NCBI RefSeq assembly: GCF_018596315.1
Contig: NZ_JAHEAG010000003.1
Span: 124,001 to 188,000 of the forward strand
DNA: 64,000 bases
Source of the DNA: Bradyrhizobium sp. SRL28
GTDB taxonomy: Bacteria > Pseudomonadota > Alphaproteobacteria > Rhizobiales > Xanthobacteraceae
Direction: 5' to 3'
The position numbers and the translations under genes are program-made. The notes under the pieces were generated by a model. That model searched no databases. It worked only from the letters and a program-made list of their open reading frames with translations, and was not told the origin of the DNA. This document shows positions 9,975 through 19,689 of this stretch, one piece after another. Each line of letters starts with the position of its first letter. Within the stretch, counting starts at the first letter, position 1.

Positions 9975-11726
9975 TTACTGGGTTGTCCTCGATGCCGCAA
10001 GAATAAGGCGGTCGGACGGCGGCAGATCGAAGCGCGGTTCGATGCCCAGAAGCGGCCCGATGCGGGCAATCACCTTGCCGCCGGTCGGCACCGCATTCCA
10101 GCCCGAAGTGATGAAGCCATGGGTTTCCGGCAGCGCCTTCGGCTCATCCAGCATGACCAGCAGCTGATACTGCGGATTGTCGGCCGGAATGATCGCCGTG
10201 AAGGAGTTGAGCACCTGCTTCTTGGAATAGCGCCCGTTGACCACCTTTTCCGAGGTGCCGGTCTTGCCGCCGATATAATAGCCCTTCACGTCAGCCTTCT
10301 TGGCGGTTCCGATCTCGGCGTTCAGCCGCATCAGGTAGCGCATCTTGTCGGAGGTTTCGGTTCGGAGCACCTTCTTGGCCATCGCCCTCGCCTCCTCTTC
10401 CGACCGCTTGAGGAAGGTCGGGGGAATCAGGAGACCGCCGTTGATGCAGGCGTTGATGCCCATCACCGCCTGCAGCGGCGCCACCGCGATGCCATGACCG
10501 AAGGAAGCCGTAATGGTGTTGAGTTCGGTCCAGCGCTTCGGCACGATCGGCGAGGTGCTTTCAGGCAGCTCGGTGCGCAGCCGGTCCATCTGGCCGAGCT
10601 TCTTCAGGAACGCCTTGTGCGCCTCGACGCCTTGCGCCAGCGCGATCTTGGCCGCGCCGACGTTCGAGGAGAACGTGAACACTTCTGCCAGCGTGATGTT
10701 GCGGCCGACCGGATGGGTGTCGTGAATGGTGAACTTGCCGAACTTCAGCGCGCCGCGTCCGTCATAGAGCGTGTTGAGGTTGGCCTTGCCGGAATCCAGC
10801 GCCATCGCCAGCGTCAGCGCCTTGAAGGTCGAGCCCATTTCGAACACGCCCGTGGTCAGGCGGTTGATGCGCTCGGGGTCGTGCGCCTCTTTCGGATTGT
10901 TCGGATCGAAGTCCGGCAGCGACACCAGGGCCACGATCTCGCCGGTCCGGACGTTGGAGACGAGGCCGGACGCCGCCTTGGCCTTGTATTTCTCTTTCGC
11001 CTTCAGCAATTCGTCGCGCAGCGCATGCTCGACACGCAGGTCGATCGACAGTTCCACCGGCCGTTGCAGGCGATCGGTGGCAAAGCCGGCGCGGTGCAGA
11101 TCGGCCAGACCGTTATTGTCCAGCCACTTCTCCATCCCGGCGATGCCCTGGTTGTCGATGTTGACGAGCCCGATCAGATGCGCGACCGCAGCACCCGTCG
11201 GATAGACGCGCTTGTTCTCGCGCAGGAAGCCGATGCCGGGAATGCCGAGCTTGTGGATGTCGTGCTGCTGCTTCGGCGTGATCTCACGCTTGAGCCACAC
11301 AAACCCCTTGCGCGACGACAGGCGCGTGCGGGCCTCCGCTTCGTCGAGGTCCGGCAGCGCCGCGGTTAAAAGTTCAATCGCCTCGTCCTTGTCGATGATG
11401 CGCCTGGGCTCGCCGAACAGGCTCGGGCTCTTGACATCGGTCGCGAGCACCGTGCCGTTGCGGTCGACGATATCGGGCCGCGCGGTCGCGATCGCGTCCT
11501 GCGAGCCGGCGCGGCGCGCGCCGTGGCTGTCGGCACCGACCGCGAACATCACCAGACGTCCGGCAAGCACCGCATAGATCGCTGCGAACAGCAGGATGGC
11601 CAATCCTACCCGCGCCCGGGCTTTTGCGGCGCGATCGACATTGCGCCCGTAGAGCAGGCTGCGGATCAGCCGCTGCCGCCACGGCTCCGCCGGCCGCTTG
11701 ATGTTGGTGAGCGCCCGGCCGGTCAT
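9975..11726 (-). CDS. ftsI: FtsI / PBP3, septal peptidoglycan transpeptidase
   Basis: Class B penicillin-binding protein of 583 aa. It has one membrane anchor (about residues 38-62), a dimerisation domain, and a C-terminal transpeptidase domain with the active-site STFK at about 299-302, SSN at 353-355 and KTGT at 488-491. I set the start at 11726 ([10 protein letters not shown]) because its ATG overlaps the ftsL stop by 4 bases. The longer open frame upstream is only read-through of ftsL in another frame. It partners with FtsW in the divisome. Confidence 0.97.
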   Translation of the reverse strand: MTGRALTNIKRPAEPWRQRLIRSLLYGRNVDRAAKARARVGLAILLFAAIYAVLAGRLVMFAVGADSHGARRAGSQDAIATARPDIVDRNGTVLATDVKSPSLFGEPRRIIDKDEAIELLTAALPDLDEAEARTRLSSRKGFVWLKREITPKQQHDIHKLGIPGIGFLRENKRVYPTGAAVAHLIGLVNIDNQGIAGMEKWLDNNGLADLHRAGFATDRLQRPVELSIDLRVEHALRDELLKAKEKYKAKAASGLVSNVRTGEIVALVSLPDFDPNNPKEAHDPERINRLTTGVFEMGSTFKALTLAMALDSGKANLNTLYDGRGALKFGKFTIHDTHPVGRNITLAEVFTFSSNVGAAKIALAQGVEAHKAFLKKLGQMDRLRTELPESTSPIVPKRWTELNTITASFGHGIAVAPLQAVMGINACINGGLLIPPTFLKRSEEEARAMAKKVLRTETSDKMRYLMRLNAEIGTAKKADVKGYYIGGKTGTSEKVVNGRYSKKQVLNSFTAIIPADNPQYQLLVMLDEPKALPETHGFITSGWNAVPTGGKVIARIGPLLGIEPRFDLPPSDRLILAASRTTQ

Positions 11727-12115
11727 TGCCGATCTCCCGATGCGGGCACGGACCCGGTTGTGGGCGGTGCTTCGGCGGCAGCCTCGATGGTGTTGATCAT
11801 CGCGCCGATCGGATCGGGCGCATCGGGCCTTGCAAAGGCCGGCGGCCGTTCCGGCAGGTTCTTCAACTGATCGTATTGCGTGGCGTTGAGCGGCTTCAGG
11901 CCGAGATGGCGCTCGGCGAGCCCTTGCAGCCGCAACGGCGCATCGAGCCTGGCCCATTCCGCGCGCAGCGCCGCGATGGCGTCGCGCTGCTCGCGGATCT
12001 CGGCGTTGAGCCGCAGCACGCGCTCGACGCGCGAGGTCGATTCCATCTTGATCCGGTAGACGTAGGCTGCCGCGAACACCAGCACGCCGATGACGAGGAG
12101 GTGGATCATCCGCAT
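11723..12115 (-). CDS. ftsL: FtsL-like divisome protein
   Basis: A 130-aa bitopic protein with an N-terminal transmembrane segment (about residues 4-20) and a heptad-rich helix, RVERVLRLNAEIREQRDAIA, that should form the periplasmic coiled coil. After that come an LGLKPL stretch and a disordered Pro/Ala tail. FtsL is poorly conserved in sequence, so the call rests on this topology and on the position between rsmH (2-base gap) and ftsI (4-base overlap). Confidence 0.9.
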   Translation of the reverse strand: MRMIHLLVIGVLVFAAAYVYRIKMESTSRVERVLRLNAEIREQRDAIAALRAEWARLDAPLRLQGLAERHLGLKPLNATQYDQLKNLPERPPAFARPDAPDPIGAMINTIEAAAEAPPTTGSVPASGDRQ

Positions 12116-12117
12116 GG

Positions 12118-13113
12118 TCAGCCTCCCCTCATCACGTCGGCAAGAACGGGCCAGGCCGGCAGGTGGCCTGCCGCATGCGCTGGCGCTGTGGTGCGCTCGG
12201 CAGCGCGCAGTTTTGCGGAACGCGCGCGCGGATTGGCAGCCACTTCGGCTTCGCCGGGGGTAACGGGGCGCTTGGTCAGAATCTGAAAGCTCGGCGCAGC
12301 CTGCGCGACCTCAGGCAAGTGCCGCGAACCGCCGCCGGTCTTGCCGCGTGCGTTGAAGAAATCCTTGACGATGCGGTCTTCCAGCGAATGAAACGATACG
12401 ACCACCAGCCGGCCGCCGGGCTTCAGCACGCGCTCGGCTGCCGCGAGCGCCAGGTGCAGTTCGTCGAGTTCCGCGTTGACGAAAATTCTCAGGCCCTGGA
12501 ACGTGCGTGTCGCCGGATGAATCTCGTTCGGCTTGGAGCGCACCACCTTGCCGACGATATCGGCCAGCGCTTGCGTCGTCGTGATCGGCGCTTCCTTGCG
12601 CGCCGCCACGATGGCGCGGGCGACGGCGCGGGAATGGCGCTCTTCGCCGAAAATATAGATGATGTTGGCGAGATCGGCTTCGGAGGCCTTCGCAACGACA
12701 TCCGCCGCCGTCGGCCCGTCATGGCCCATCCGCATGTCGAGCGGGCCGCCGAGCCGGAACGAAAAGCCGCGCTCGGCCTGATCGAGCTGCATGGAGGAAA
12801 CGCCGACGTCCATCACGACGCCGTCCACCTCGGCCATGCCTTGCGCCGCGCAGATGTCTGCAAGGTTGGAGAACCGGTCCTCGACCAGGGTCAGCCGGCC
12901 ATCGGACTGATCGATCAGATCGAACCCACCGGTAACCGCCGACCGGTCGCGGTCGATGCCGATGACCTGGGTTCCCGCGACGCTGAGGATCGCGCGGCTG
13001 TAGCCGCCGGCGCCGAAGGTCGCGTCGACATAGATGCCACCGTCCTTGGGATCGAGCATCTCGACCGCCTCGCGGCCGAGAACGGAGATATGGCGCGGCG
13101 CAGCCGGGCTCAT
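12118..13113 (-). CDS. rsmH: RsmH (MraW), 16S rRNA m4C1402 methyltransferase
   Basis: SAM-dependent methyltransferase of 331 aa that methylates the 16S rRNA decoding centre. The SAM-binding [14 protein letters not shown] lies near residue 29. [29 protein letters not shown] and the catalytic-region [16 protein letters not shown] are all in place. The start at 13113 ([10 protein letters not shown]) matches the usual N-terminus, and the longer frame upstream has no family similarity. It is the first gene of the dcw run. No mraZ precedes it in the 640 bases upstream. Confidence 0.97.
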   Translation of the reverse strand: MSPAAPRHISVLGREAVEMLDPKDGGIYVDATFGAGGYSRAILSVAGTQVIGIDRDRSAVTGGFDLIDQSDGRLTLVEDRFSNLADICAAQGMAEVDGVVMDVGVSSMQLDQAERGFSFRLGGPLDMRMGHDGPTAADVVAKASEADLANIIYIFGEERHSRAVARAIVAARKEAPITTTQALADIVGKVVRSKPNEIHPATRTFQGLRIFVNAELDELHLALAAAERVLKPGGRLVVVSFHSLEDRIVKDFFNARGKTGGGSRHLPEVAQAAPSFQILTKRPVTPGEAEVAANPRARSAKLRAAERTTAPAHAAGHLPAWPVLADVMRGG

Positions 13114-13757
13114 GCGCCGTCCTCTGGCGTTTTCCAGTCGATGGTGTGAAAACTGGACGCGAACGGGCCCATTGCGCCTCAAATCTCTGCGCTTCGCCGG
13201 GCTTTTCCGGCCAAAAAGCCGCGAACAGGCACGATTGCCGTCTCTCGCCCGGCCTCGCGCCCCCTCATTTCCAGACGGAATTTGCTGGGTTGCCATGGCA
13301 TTTCGAGCGCGAAAGAGGGCCTCGGCCGTCCCCAACCCGGTTCGGCTCTTCACCACTTAGTAACGGCACTTAGCGTTAAGAAAGCGTTGATGATCGGTGA
13401 CGAGTTTTGCGCGCTTTCCGTAGCGTTTTCCAGCGAAGTGGGTACCGGTTCGCGTGAAGAAAACGCGTCAAAACAAGAATCTAGAGCTTCGGTTCTGCTT
13501 CGATCAGAACCGAAGCTCTAGATGCTAAAAAATGGTGATGCGTCCCGCACACAGTCGGTCAAAATGCAAACTGGAACTCGGCCCGCCGGATTGCGCGAGC
13601 GCGAGGTAAAGGAATAGTAAACGGCATTGGTTAAGACACGAAGTTGCCGTTCTCCTGCCCGGTTTGAGACTAAAAAATGGCTTCTGGTCCGCTCGTATCT
13701 GCTGGTATTGATTCGAGGCGTCAACGCGCCCTTCCCGTTCCCAGGGCCAACGCCGAC
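13114..13757. other. Divergent intergenic region between rsmH and the amidase gene
   Basis: About 640 bases without a convincing gene. The rsmH promoter should lie here, but I cannot place -35/-10 boxes with confidence. A dispersed repeat occupies 13421-13521. I looked for mraZ and found no open frame with its AbrB-like sequence. Confidence 0.6.
13421..13521. repeat. Dispersed repeat with terminal hairpin (copy 1)
   Basis: Starts TAGCGTTTTCCAGCGAAGTG, contains CCGGTTCGCG and GAAAACGCGTCAAA, and ends in a perfect hairpin with arms AGAGCTTCGGTTCTG and its complement. The element at 21251-21351 has the same body but different hairpin arms that are again fully complementary. Confidence 0.9.
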
Positions 13758-14546
13758 ATGAAGACCTTTACCCCAGATTCCTCGATCGCATCCGACGTCA
13801 TCCCGTCGCCGAACCATGGCGACCGCAACAATGGCCGCGTCGCCGATATGATCCTGCTGCACTACACCGGCATGCCGGATGTGGAAGGCGCGATCGCCCA
13901 GCTCTGCACTCCCGGCACCGACGTATCGGCGCATTACATCGTGCTGGAAGACGGCCGCATCGTGCAGTGCGTGCCGGAAGCCAAGCGCGCCTGGCACGCC
14001 GGCGTATCCTCCTGGGCCGGCGAGGAAGACATCAATTCCTGCTCGATCGGGATCGAGATCATCAATCGCGGCCATGACTGGGGCTATCCGGATTTCCCGC
14101 TGCGCCAGATCGCCGCCGTGATCGCGCTGTGCCGGGGCATCATGCTCCGCCGCAAGATACCTTCGCATCGCGTGCTCGCACATTCCGACGTCGCCCCGGC
14201 GCGCAAAAGAGATCCCGGCGAAAAATTTCCGTGGCATTCGCTGGCCAATTCCGGCGTCGGCCATTGGGTGCAGCCGGCGCCGATCGTGCGCGGCGAAACG
14301 CTCAAGCTCGGCAGCATCAGCGATGACGTCGCGGGCATGCAGGCCGCACTTGCCAAATACGGCTACAATATCCCGATCCACGGCAAGTTTGACGGCCCGA
14401 CCATGGAAGTGGTCACCGCGTTCCAGCGCCACTTCCGTCCCGCGCGCGTCGACGGCATCGCCGATCACTCGACCATGAGCACGCTGCACGCGCTGCTGAC
14501 GAGCCTGCCGGCGGATGCGGCGACGACGGTGGTGGCGGCGAAGTAA
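13758..14546 (+). CDS. N-acetylmuramoyl-L-alanine amidase, AmpD-like with peptidoglycan-binding domain
   Basis: A 262-aa amidase_2 enzyme that cleaves the bond between MurNAc and the stem peptide. Zinc-ligand histidines appear in LLHYTGM and VLAHSDVAPARKRDPGEKFP, and the SIGIEIINRGHDWGYPDFP stretch is typical of AmpD-type enzymes. A C-terminal PG_binding_1 repeat (about residues 185-250, LGSISDDVAGMQAALAKYGY) follows. No signal peptide is seen, so it may work in the cytoplasm on recycled muropeptides. I prefer the start at 13758, because the longer frame from 13677 has unlike codon use. It is divergent from the dcw cluster. Confidence 0.88.
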   Translation: MKTFTPDSSIASDVIPSPNHGDRNNGRVADMILLHYTGMPDVEGAIAQLCTPGTDVSAHYIVLEDGRIVQCVPEAKRAWHAGVSSWAGEEDINSCSIGIEIINRGHDWGYPDFPLRQIAAVIALCRGIMLRRKIPSHRVLAHSDVAPARKRDPGEKFPWHSLANSGVGHWVQPAPIVRGETLKLGSISDDVAGMQAALAKYGYNIPIHGKFDGPTMEVVTAFQRHFRPARVDGIADHSTMSTLHALLTSLPADAATTVVAAK

Positions 14547-14568
14547 GTAGTTCGCGAATACTCTCAAC

Positions 14569-14682
14569 CGTCATTGCGAGCGCAGCGAAGCAATCCATCT
14601 TTTCGCATGCATGGATAGATGGATTGCTTCGTCGCTTTGCTCCCTTGCGCAAACGCTTCGCGTTTGTCGCAGGCAATGACGG
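14569..14682. repeat. REP-like palindrome, CGTCATTGCGAGCG family (copy 1)
   Basis: Outer arms CGTCATTGCGAGCG... and ...GGCAATGACGG are inverted. Inner arms around AAGCAATCCATC and GATGGATTGCTTCG pair as well. It fills the gap between the convergent amidase and sigma-factor genes and ends one base before the sigma-factor stop codon, so it may serve both 3' ends. Related copies lie at 54314-54425 and 61564-61674. Confidence 0.9.
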
Positions 14683-15936
14683 CTAAGGTCCGTTCGCGCT
14701 TCCCTCCATTTCCGCGATCCGCCGCGCATAGAACCTTCGCAGCGGCTCGAGTTGCGTCGCGGCCGTCGCCGCCTGATACGCCTCACGCGCCGCGTCGCGC
14801 CGGCCCAACCTGCGCAGCAAATCGGCGCGCACCGCGGGCAGCAACTCATATCCCTTCAGCCCGCCGCGCGCTTCCAGCGCATCGATCAGGTCGAGCGCCC
14901 GCTCCGGCCCGTCGACCATCGATATCGTTGCGGCGTGATTGAGTTCGATCACCGGCGACGGGCTGATCCGCAGCAACACTTCGTAGAGGCCGGCGATCTG
15001 TCGCCAGTCGGTATCCTTGTAACTGGGCGCACGCGCATGCAGCGCGGCGATGGCCGCCTGCACCGCATAGGATTGCGGCCGGCCCGGCATCCGCAGCGCC
15101 TCTTCCACGAGAAGCAGGCCCTCCGATATCTGCCCGCGATCCCACAGCGCGCGATCTTGCTCTTCCAGCAGCACGATATCGCCGCCTGCGGTCTCGCGGC
15201 CCGCACGCCGTGAGTCGTGCAGCAGCATCAGGGCCAGCAAACCCTTGATCTCGCCGCGTCCCGGCATCAGCGCGTCGAGCAGCCGCGCCAGCCGGATCGC
15301 TTCGCGCGCCAGATCAGGCCGCATCAGATCTTCGCCTGATGTAGCCGCATAGCCCTCGGTAAACACGAGATAGATCACGGCGAGCACGCCGCGCAGCCGC
15401 GGCTCCAGCGCGTCGCGCTCCGGCACCTCGTAGGGAATGCCGGCGAGACGAATTTTTTGTTTGGCCCGCACCAGGCGCTGCGCCATCGCGTCTTCGCTGG
15501 CGAGAAACGCGCGCGCGACCTGCGCGGTCGTGAGGCCACTGACTGTGCGCAACGTCAACGCGACCTGCACTTCCGCGGCAAAGGACGGATGGCAGCAGGT
15601 AAAGATCAGCCGCAGCATGTCGTCGTCGAGCGCGCCGTCGGACGTGTCGCACGACCCGGACGTATTCAGCAACAACTCATGCGTCAATTCCTGCTGCTTG
15701 CCGCGGAACGCAATGCTGCGCCTGACACGATCGACCGCCTTGTTCCGGCCGACATTGACCAGCCACGCGCGCGGATTGGACGGCAGGCCGGCGATGGGCC
15801 AACGTTCAAGGGCCACCGCAAACGCATCCTGCAAGGCGTCCTCAGCCAGATCGAAATCGCCGACGAGGCGGATCAGCGTGGACAGCGCCCGCCCCGCCTC
15901 GTCGCGGAATATTTTCTCGATCTCGCGTGGTGTCAT
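14683..15936 (-). CDS. ECF42-type RNA polymerase sigma factor (DUF6596)
   Basis: A 417-aa sigma factor. The N-terminal sigma-70 region 2 covers about residues 10-75 ([36 protein letters not shown]). Region 4 ([19 protein letters not shown]) is near residue 125. A long C-terminal helical domain starts at [21 protein letters not shown] and carries TPR-like helices, the hallmark of group ECF42. These sigma factors lack a classical anti-sigma factor and are encoded beside YciI/DGPF proteins, exactly as here (16-base gap to the upstream gene). Confidence 0.92.
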   Translation of the reverse strand: MTPREIEKIFRDEAGRALSTLIRLVGDFDLAEDALQDAFAVALERWPIAGLPSNPRAWLVNVGRNKAVDRVRRSIAFRGKQQELTHELLLNTSGSCDTSDGALDDDMLRLIFTCCHPSFAAEVQVALTLRTVSGLTTAQVARAFLASEDAMAQRLVRAKQKIRLAGIPYEVPERDALEPRLRGVLAVIYLVFTEGYAATSGEDLMRPDLAREAIRLARLLDALMPGRGEIKGLLALMLLHDSRRAGRETAGGDIVLLEEQDRALWDRGQISEGLLLVEEALRMPGRPQSYAVQAAIAALHARAPSYKDTDWRQIAGLYEVLLRISPSPVIELNHAATISMVDGPERALDLIDALEARGGLKGYELLPAVRADLLRRLGRRDAAREAYQAATAATQLEPLRRFYARRIAEMEGSANGP

Positions 15937-15952
15937 GCGATCTCAGTTGCCG

Positions 15953-16303
15953 TCATTCATAGACCATGATCGGCCTGACTTCGATCGAACCAACCTTGGC
16001 GGTGGGAATTCTGGCAGCAATGCCCAGCGCGGTGTCGAGATCCTTGGCCTCGACCAGATAATAGCCGCCGAGTTGCTCGCGGGTCTCCGCAAATGGACCG
16101 TCCGTGGTCAACATCTTGCCGTCGCGAACGCGCACGGTGGTAGCCGTCGCCGTCATTTGCAGGGCGTCGCCGGCCTTGAAGTTGCCGCTCTGGATGATGG
16201 ATTGGGTGAATGCGCGGTATTCGGCCGTCATCTTCTGGAGCTCGGAAGCGTCCATCTTTGCCTGCTCGGCTTCGTTTCGATAGATCAACAACAGATACTG
16301 CAT
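15953..16303 (-). CDS. YciI-family DGPF protein, partner of the ECF42 sigma factor
   Basis: A 116-aa YCII-related protein beginning MQYLLLIYRNEAEQ and carrying the eponymous DGPF motif in TTDGPFAETREQLGGYYLVE. The start at 16303 is fixed by a strong AAGGAG seven bases upstream. Family members have a ferredoxin-like fold and are almost always found next to ECF42 genes, where they may influence sigma activity. The mechanism is not established by this sequence. Confidence 0.92.
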   Translation of the reverse strand: MQYLLLIYRNEAEQAKMDASELQKMTAEYRAFTQSIIQSGNFKAGDALQMTATATTVRVRDGKMLTTDGPFAETREQLGGYYLVEAKDLDTALGIAARIPTAKVGSIEVRPIMVYE

Positions 16304-16427
16304 TTGAAAACTCCTTCTGACCGGCTGGATCGCCGACACCCAGTCGAACGGGCCTCCCGCAAAACGACATCGTCACGGAAATTATTTTTCGCGGGGAGCC
16401 GCCCTCCGGCATGGACGGACTTCAAAT

Positions 16428-16859
16428 TCAAGACTTCTTGCCGGCCTCCGCAAGCTTGCGCTTCAGCTCCCTGACTTCCTCGAACCGCTTCGTCACGTCG
16501 CGCATGACAGCCACCGTGCCCGCGACCTCCTGCGACGCGTCTCGCAGCAACACGATCGTGAATTCGACCGAGATGCGGCGTCCATCGCTGGTCAGCGCAG
16601 GCACCGACAGCATGTCGCCCTGGCCGTAACGGCTCGTTCCCGTTTCCATCGTATGACGAAAGCCAGCCCAGTGCCGCGCGCGCAAATTCTCGGGGATAAT
16701 GAGGTCGAGCGATTGGCCGATGGTCTCCCCGGCCGGAAATCCGAAGATCCGTTCGGCGCCGGGATTCCAGAACGTGATGCGGCCGTCGCGATCGGTCGCG
16801 ATGATCGCGTCGGAAGCGCTGTGCAGCAGTGCTTCGCCAAGACCGGCAGGAATGTTCAT
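16428..16859 (-). CDS. Single-domain PAS sensor protein
   Basis: A 143-aa protein that is essentially one PAS domain (about residues 8-125): LLHSASDAIIATDRDGRITF, WNPGAERIFGFPAGE, and a closing AVMRDVTKRFEE. A short coiled-coil tail (ELKRKLAEAGKK) follows. There is no kinase, GGDEF or HTH output domain. It lies on the same strand 124 bases upstream of the YciI gene and might feed a signal to the sigma-factor unit, but this link is inference from position. Confidence 0.85.
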   Translation of the reverse strand: MNIPAGLGEALLHSASDAIIATDRDGRITFWNPGAERIFGFPAGETIGQSLDLIIPENLRARHWAGFRHTMETGTSRYGQGDMLSVPALTSDGRRISVEFTIVLLRDASQEVAGTVAVMRDVTKRFEEVRELKRKLAEAGKKS

Positions 16860-16987
16860 TGCGCGTCACCTACTCGTCCTCACCAGCAATCAAATGCCGC
16901 CGGGCTGCTTCTGTCAAAAATTGCCAATGGAACCCGATTAACCATCGTGATCGCTTGACGCGGCGCACCAGAGCCCCCATTCGTACA

Positions 16988-17412
16988 GCGTCAGTCGGCC
17001 GGACGGCCGCTCCCGCTATGGTCGAAAGGCTGCGGGGGAGGAAAGTCCGGGCTCCATCGACATACGGTGCCGGATAACGTCCGGCGGGGGCAACCCCAGG
17101 GAAAGTGCCACAGAGAACGAACCGCTGCCCCGCCCGAAAGGGAGAGGACAGCAAGGGTGAAAAGGTGCGGTAAGAGCGCACCGCGTATCCGGCAACGGAA
17201 ACGGCATGGCAAACCACACCGGGAGCAAAACCGAATAGGGACGGCAACGCGGGTCCGTTCGCGAAAGCGATAACACCGCAGGGCGATGTCAGGCTCGCCG
17301 TCCGGGTAGGTTGCTCGAGGCCATGTGCAAACATGGCCCCAGAGGAATGGCCGTCACGTACCATTCGCAAGAATAGTGCCCTACAGAACCCGGCTTACAG
17401 GCTGGCTGATGC
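16988..17412 (+). ncRNA. rnpB: RNase P RNA (M1 RNA), bacterial type A
   Basis: Catalytic RNA of RNase P, which matures tRNA 5' ends. Diagnostic conserved blocks are present in order: GAGGAAAGTCCGGGCTCCAT (CR-I region) near 17037, GGGCAACCCCAGGGAAAGTG near 17088, CCACAGAGAACGAACC near 17108, the AAGGGTGAAAAGGTGCGGTA block near 17152, and the closing AACCCGGCTTACAG near 17387 that pairs with the 5' part. Ends are estimates from the terminal helix (GTCGGCC near the 5' end). There is no protein-coding frame across it. Confidence 0.96.
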
Positions 17413-17456
17413 TCTAAGCGAAAGCGTTTTCGAAGAAAACGCGTCTTGCTGAGAAT

Positions 17457-17487
17457 GAGGGGTTCGGCGTAACGCGCCGGACCCCTC
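17457..17487 (+). terminator. Hairpin downstream of rnpB
   Basis: Arms GAGGGGTTCGGCG and CGCCGGACCCCTC pair with one G-U wobble around a short loop, 45 bases after the RNase P RNA. There is no long T-tract, so termination strength is uncertain. Confidence 0.6.
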
Positions 17488-17520
17488 GCCATTTCCGGCT
17501 TCATTCAGCCAACGCAACTC

Positions 17521-17639
17521 GTAGCCCGGATGGAGCGCAGCGCAATCCGGGATCGGTGCCAGATTGGCTCATGGCTTTCGCATATCGACATGGCTTCCGA
17601 AACCAGCCCCCGGATTGCGCTGCGCTCCATCCGGGCTAC
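17521..17639. repeat. REP-like palindrome, GTAGCCCGGATGGAGCG family (copy 1)
   Basis: Arms GTAGCCCGGATGGAGCGCAG and CTGCGCTCCATCCGGGCTAC are perfect reverse complements at the two ends of a 119-base element. A second copy of the same family lies at 19559-19677, so the pair brackets the hydrolase and AraC genes. Confidence 0.92.
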
Positions 17640-17656
17640 GCGTTGGCCCAACGATC

Positions 17657-18385
17657 TCAGTCGCGCCCCGCCTCTGCGATCGCCTGCGCCAGCCGTGCGG
17701 GATTGCTGAAGAACATCTCGTGGCTGCCGTCGCATTCGACCAGCCGGAACAGCCCCAGCCGCTCCGACAGCCGGGGATGCCATGGCATGCTGTGCGGCAG
17801 GGCGATGTCCTGCCGGCAATTGACATAGGATTTGCCGACCGGCAGTTCCGCCAACCCATGCTTCAGCGTGATCTTATCGGTGAATGTCTTGTACGGATGC
17901 AGGTTGAGTTTGGCGAAGGCCGACTTCGCCAGTTCGAGGTCGGCGTCGTTGATGAAGGCATCGCGCCAGATTTCGAACGGCAGCATCACGGCGCCCTTGT
18001 TGGCGGCGGCCACCGCATCGAACAAGCCGACATAGTGCGGCGGCACCATGTCGTTGAGGCACTGCCCGTCCAGCGGCACGAAGGCGTTGACATAGACGAG
18101 CCGCTTGATCCTATCAGTCAGACGGTCGACGACACCCGAGATCACCATGCCGCCATAGGAGTGACCGACCAGGCGGATGTCGCGCAGATTGTTCGCTTCG
18201 ATGTAGGTAACGACGGACGAGATCGCCTGCTCGAGGCCGATCTTTTCGCGATCGTCGTCCTTGTTGTTGCCGGCAACCGTCGGGCAATGCACGACGTGGC
18301 CGCTCTTTCGCAGATGTCCGGCCACCGCTTCCATTTCGGCGCCGGTGTGCCACGCGCCGTGAACTAAAACATAAGTGTCTGCCAT
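17657..18385 (-). CDS. Alpha/beta hydrolase
   Basis: A 242-aa hydrolase. The oxyanion region is VLVHGAWHTG (about residues 6-15), the nucleophile elbow GHSYGG lies at about residues 94-99, and the terminal catalytic His is in CDGSHEMFF. No signal peptide is seen, so it is likely cytoplasmic. The substrate is unknown. It resembles the esterase-like protein encoded at 19690 in fold and motifs (both GHSYGG), so the two may be distant paralogues around the AraC regulator. Confidence 0.85.
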   Translation of the reverse strand: MADTYVLVHGAWHTGAEMEAVAGHLRKSGHVVHCPTVAGNNKDDDREKIGLEQAISSVVTYIEANNLRDIRLVGHSYGGMVISGVVDRLTDRIKRLVYVNAFVPLDGQCLNDMVPPHYVGLFDAVAAANKGAVMLPFEIWRDAFINDADLELAKSAFAKLNLHPYKTFTDKITLKHGLAELPVGKSYVNCRQDIALPHSMPWHPRLSERLGLFRLVECDGSHEMFFSNPARLAQAIAEAGRD

Positions 18386-18500
18386 TCCCGTCTCCCCTCG
18401 ATTCAGAAATCAGACCTTGATAGAGACGGCGTTTCGTCCGGATGGCCGGATTCGGCCACCGTCGTCGCCGGATTGCGCCAAGGGCGCTACAATAACGCCT

Positions 18501-19466
18501 TTAGCGCTGACGCCGGAATGCGCCCGGGGTCATGCCGAGAAACTTGCGGCATTGACGGATGAAGTGGGATGGATCGGACAGGCCGACCCGCAACCCGATT
18601 CCGCCGACGCTGATGCGATCGAACCGCGGCTCGCTCAGCATCCGGCGCGCCGCCGCCATCCGGCAATCGTTGAGCAAGCCACTGAACGTCAGGCCCGCTT
18701 TGTTGAGACAACGATGCAAGGTCCGCTCCGAGACACGCAAATCCTCCGCGACCGTCACGGCCGTCAGTCCCGGCTCGGCGTAGCGCAGCCGGATGACTCG
18801 GCCGATCTGGTCCAGAAGTCTTGCCGCATCGCGCTGCTCGGCGGGCGAGGCCGGAATCTCGCTGTCGAACCCAAGCGCCATCAGCGCGCCGAGTTGGTCG
18901 GTCAGCACCCGCGCCGGCAGCGGCCGGTCATTGGCGAGTTGCGGAGTTAGCTGGCAGGCAAATGCGCTGAGTGCCGCGCCCCAGCCGGCGCGCCCGTCGA
19001 TACGCTGCCCGATGCGCCGCTCCGGATCTGATATCCACGATTCAACCCAGTGGATCGGCAGCTCCAGCGACAGCGTGTCTGCGTTCACCGGAAAGTTGAA
19101 TTCATAGCAGCGCCGGGAATCCAGCAGGACGAGATCCATTGGCCGCATCCGCGACGCGTGACCGTTCTGCATCACCGTCCAGTCGTTGTCGGTCTTGCAC
19201 AGCAGGTAATAGTAGTTGGCGGTGCTGCGCGCGACGCTGGCTTTCCGGCGGTAGACGTGCTGCGCCGATCCCTGCACGCGGTTGATGCCGATCGTGTCGA
19301 GTTGCCCGCGCTGAACGGAGCAGTCGAAGCCCGAGCGGACCTGCGTCGTGATATCCATTTCGAGAAAACATTCGCAGACGGCGCCGATCCAATAATCCAG
19401 GCGCCGTTCAGGCTCGACCGAGCCAGTCGACCACGTCTCGATGCCTGCCGTCGTCCTGGCTGTCAT
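18501..19466 (-). CDS. AraC-family transcriptional regulator
   Basis: A 321-aa regulator with an N-terminal AraC-binding-like domain and a C-terminal pair of HTH motifs (about residues 225-318). The motifs are VAEDLRVSERTLHRCLNKAG and IGLRVGLSDPSHFIRQCRKF, then GMTPGAFRR. The start at 19466 has a GGAGG eight bases upstream. The longer frame reads back into a repeat element and is not real. The target is unknown; the hydrolases on either side are plausible candidates. Confidence 0.9.
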   Translation of the reverse strand: MTARTTAGIETWSTGSVEPERRLDYWIGAVCECFLEMDITTQVRSGFDCSVQRGQLDTIGINRVQGSAQHVYRRKASVARSTANYYYLLCKTDNDWTVMQNGHASRMRPMDLVLLDSRRCYEFNFPVNADTLSLELPIHWVESWISDPERRIGQRIDGRAGWGAALSAFACQLTPQLANDRPLPARVLTDQLGALMALGFDSEIPASPAEQRDAARLLDQIGRVIRLRYAEPGLTAVTVAEDLRVSERTLHRCLNKAGLTFSGLLNDCRMAAARRMLSEPRFDRISVGGIGLRVGLSDPSHFIRQCRKFLGMTPGAFRRQR

Positions 19467-19558
19467 GATCCGCCCTCCGCGATCGACGTCGACCACCGGT
19501 TCCCCAGCTTGTTGGGCTGATAGCGGAGAGTCAATCCTCGGAGACGCCTCGTAGCCTC

Positions 19559-19677
19559 GTAGCCCGGATGGAGCGAAGCGCAATCCGGGGGCCGACGTTA
19601 GTCCCGGGCGCGGCAATCAAATATAGGACGAGCCCTTGGCGGAGACCCCAAATTTTGCTTCGCTCCATCCGGGCTAC
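19559..19677. repeat. REP-like palindrome, GTAGCCCGGATGGAGCG family (copy 2)
   Basis: Same terminal arms as the copy at 17521-17639 (GTAGCCCGGATGGAGCGAAG and CTTCGCTCCATCCGGGCTAC) around a different core. It lies between the AraC start and the end of the second hydrolase gene. Confidence 0.92.
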
Positions 19678-19689
19678 GAGACTGCGGGA

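Noticed and set aside
13113..13356. N-terminal extension of rsmH to 13356
   Set aside because: No similarity to RsmH in the first 81 residues; the ATG at 13113 gives the family N-terminus.
16870..17370. 166-codon minus-strand frame over rnpB
   Set aside because: Antisense of the RNase P RNA gene, not a protein.
19467..19616. N-terminal extension of the AraC regulator
   Set aside because: It reads through a REP-like palindrome; the ATG at 19466 has a good GGAGG.
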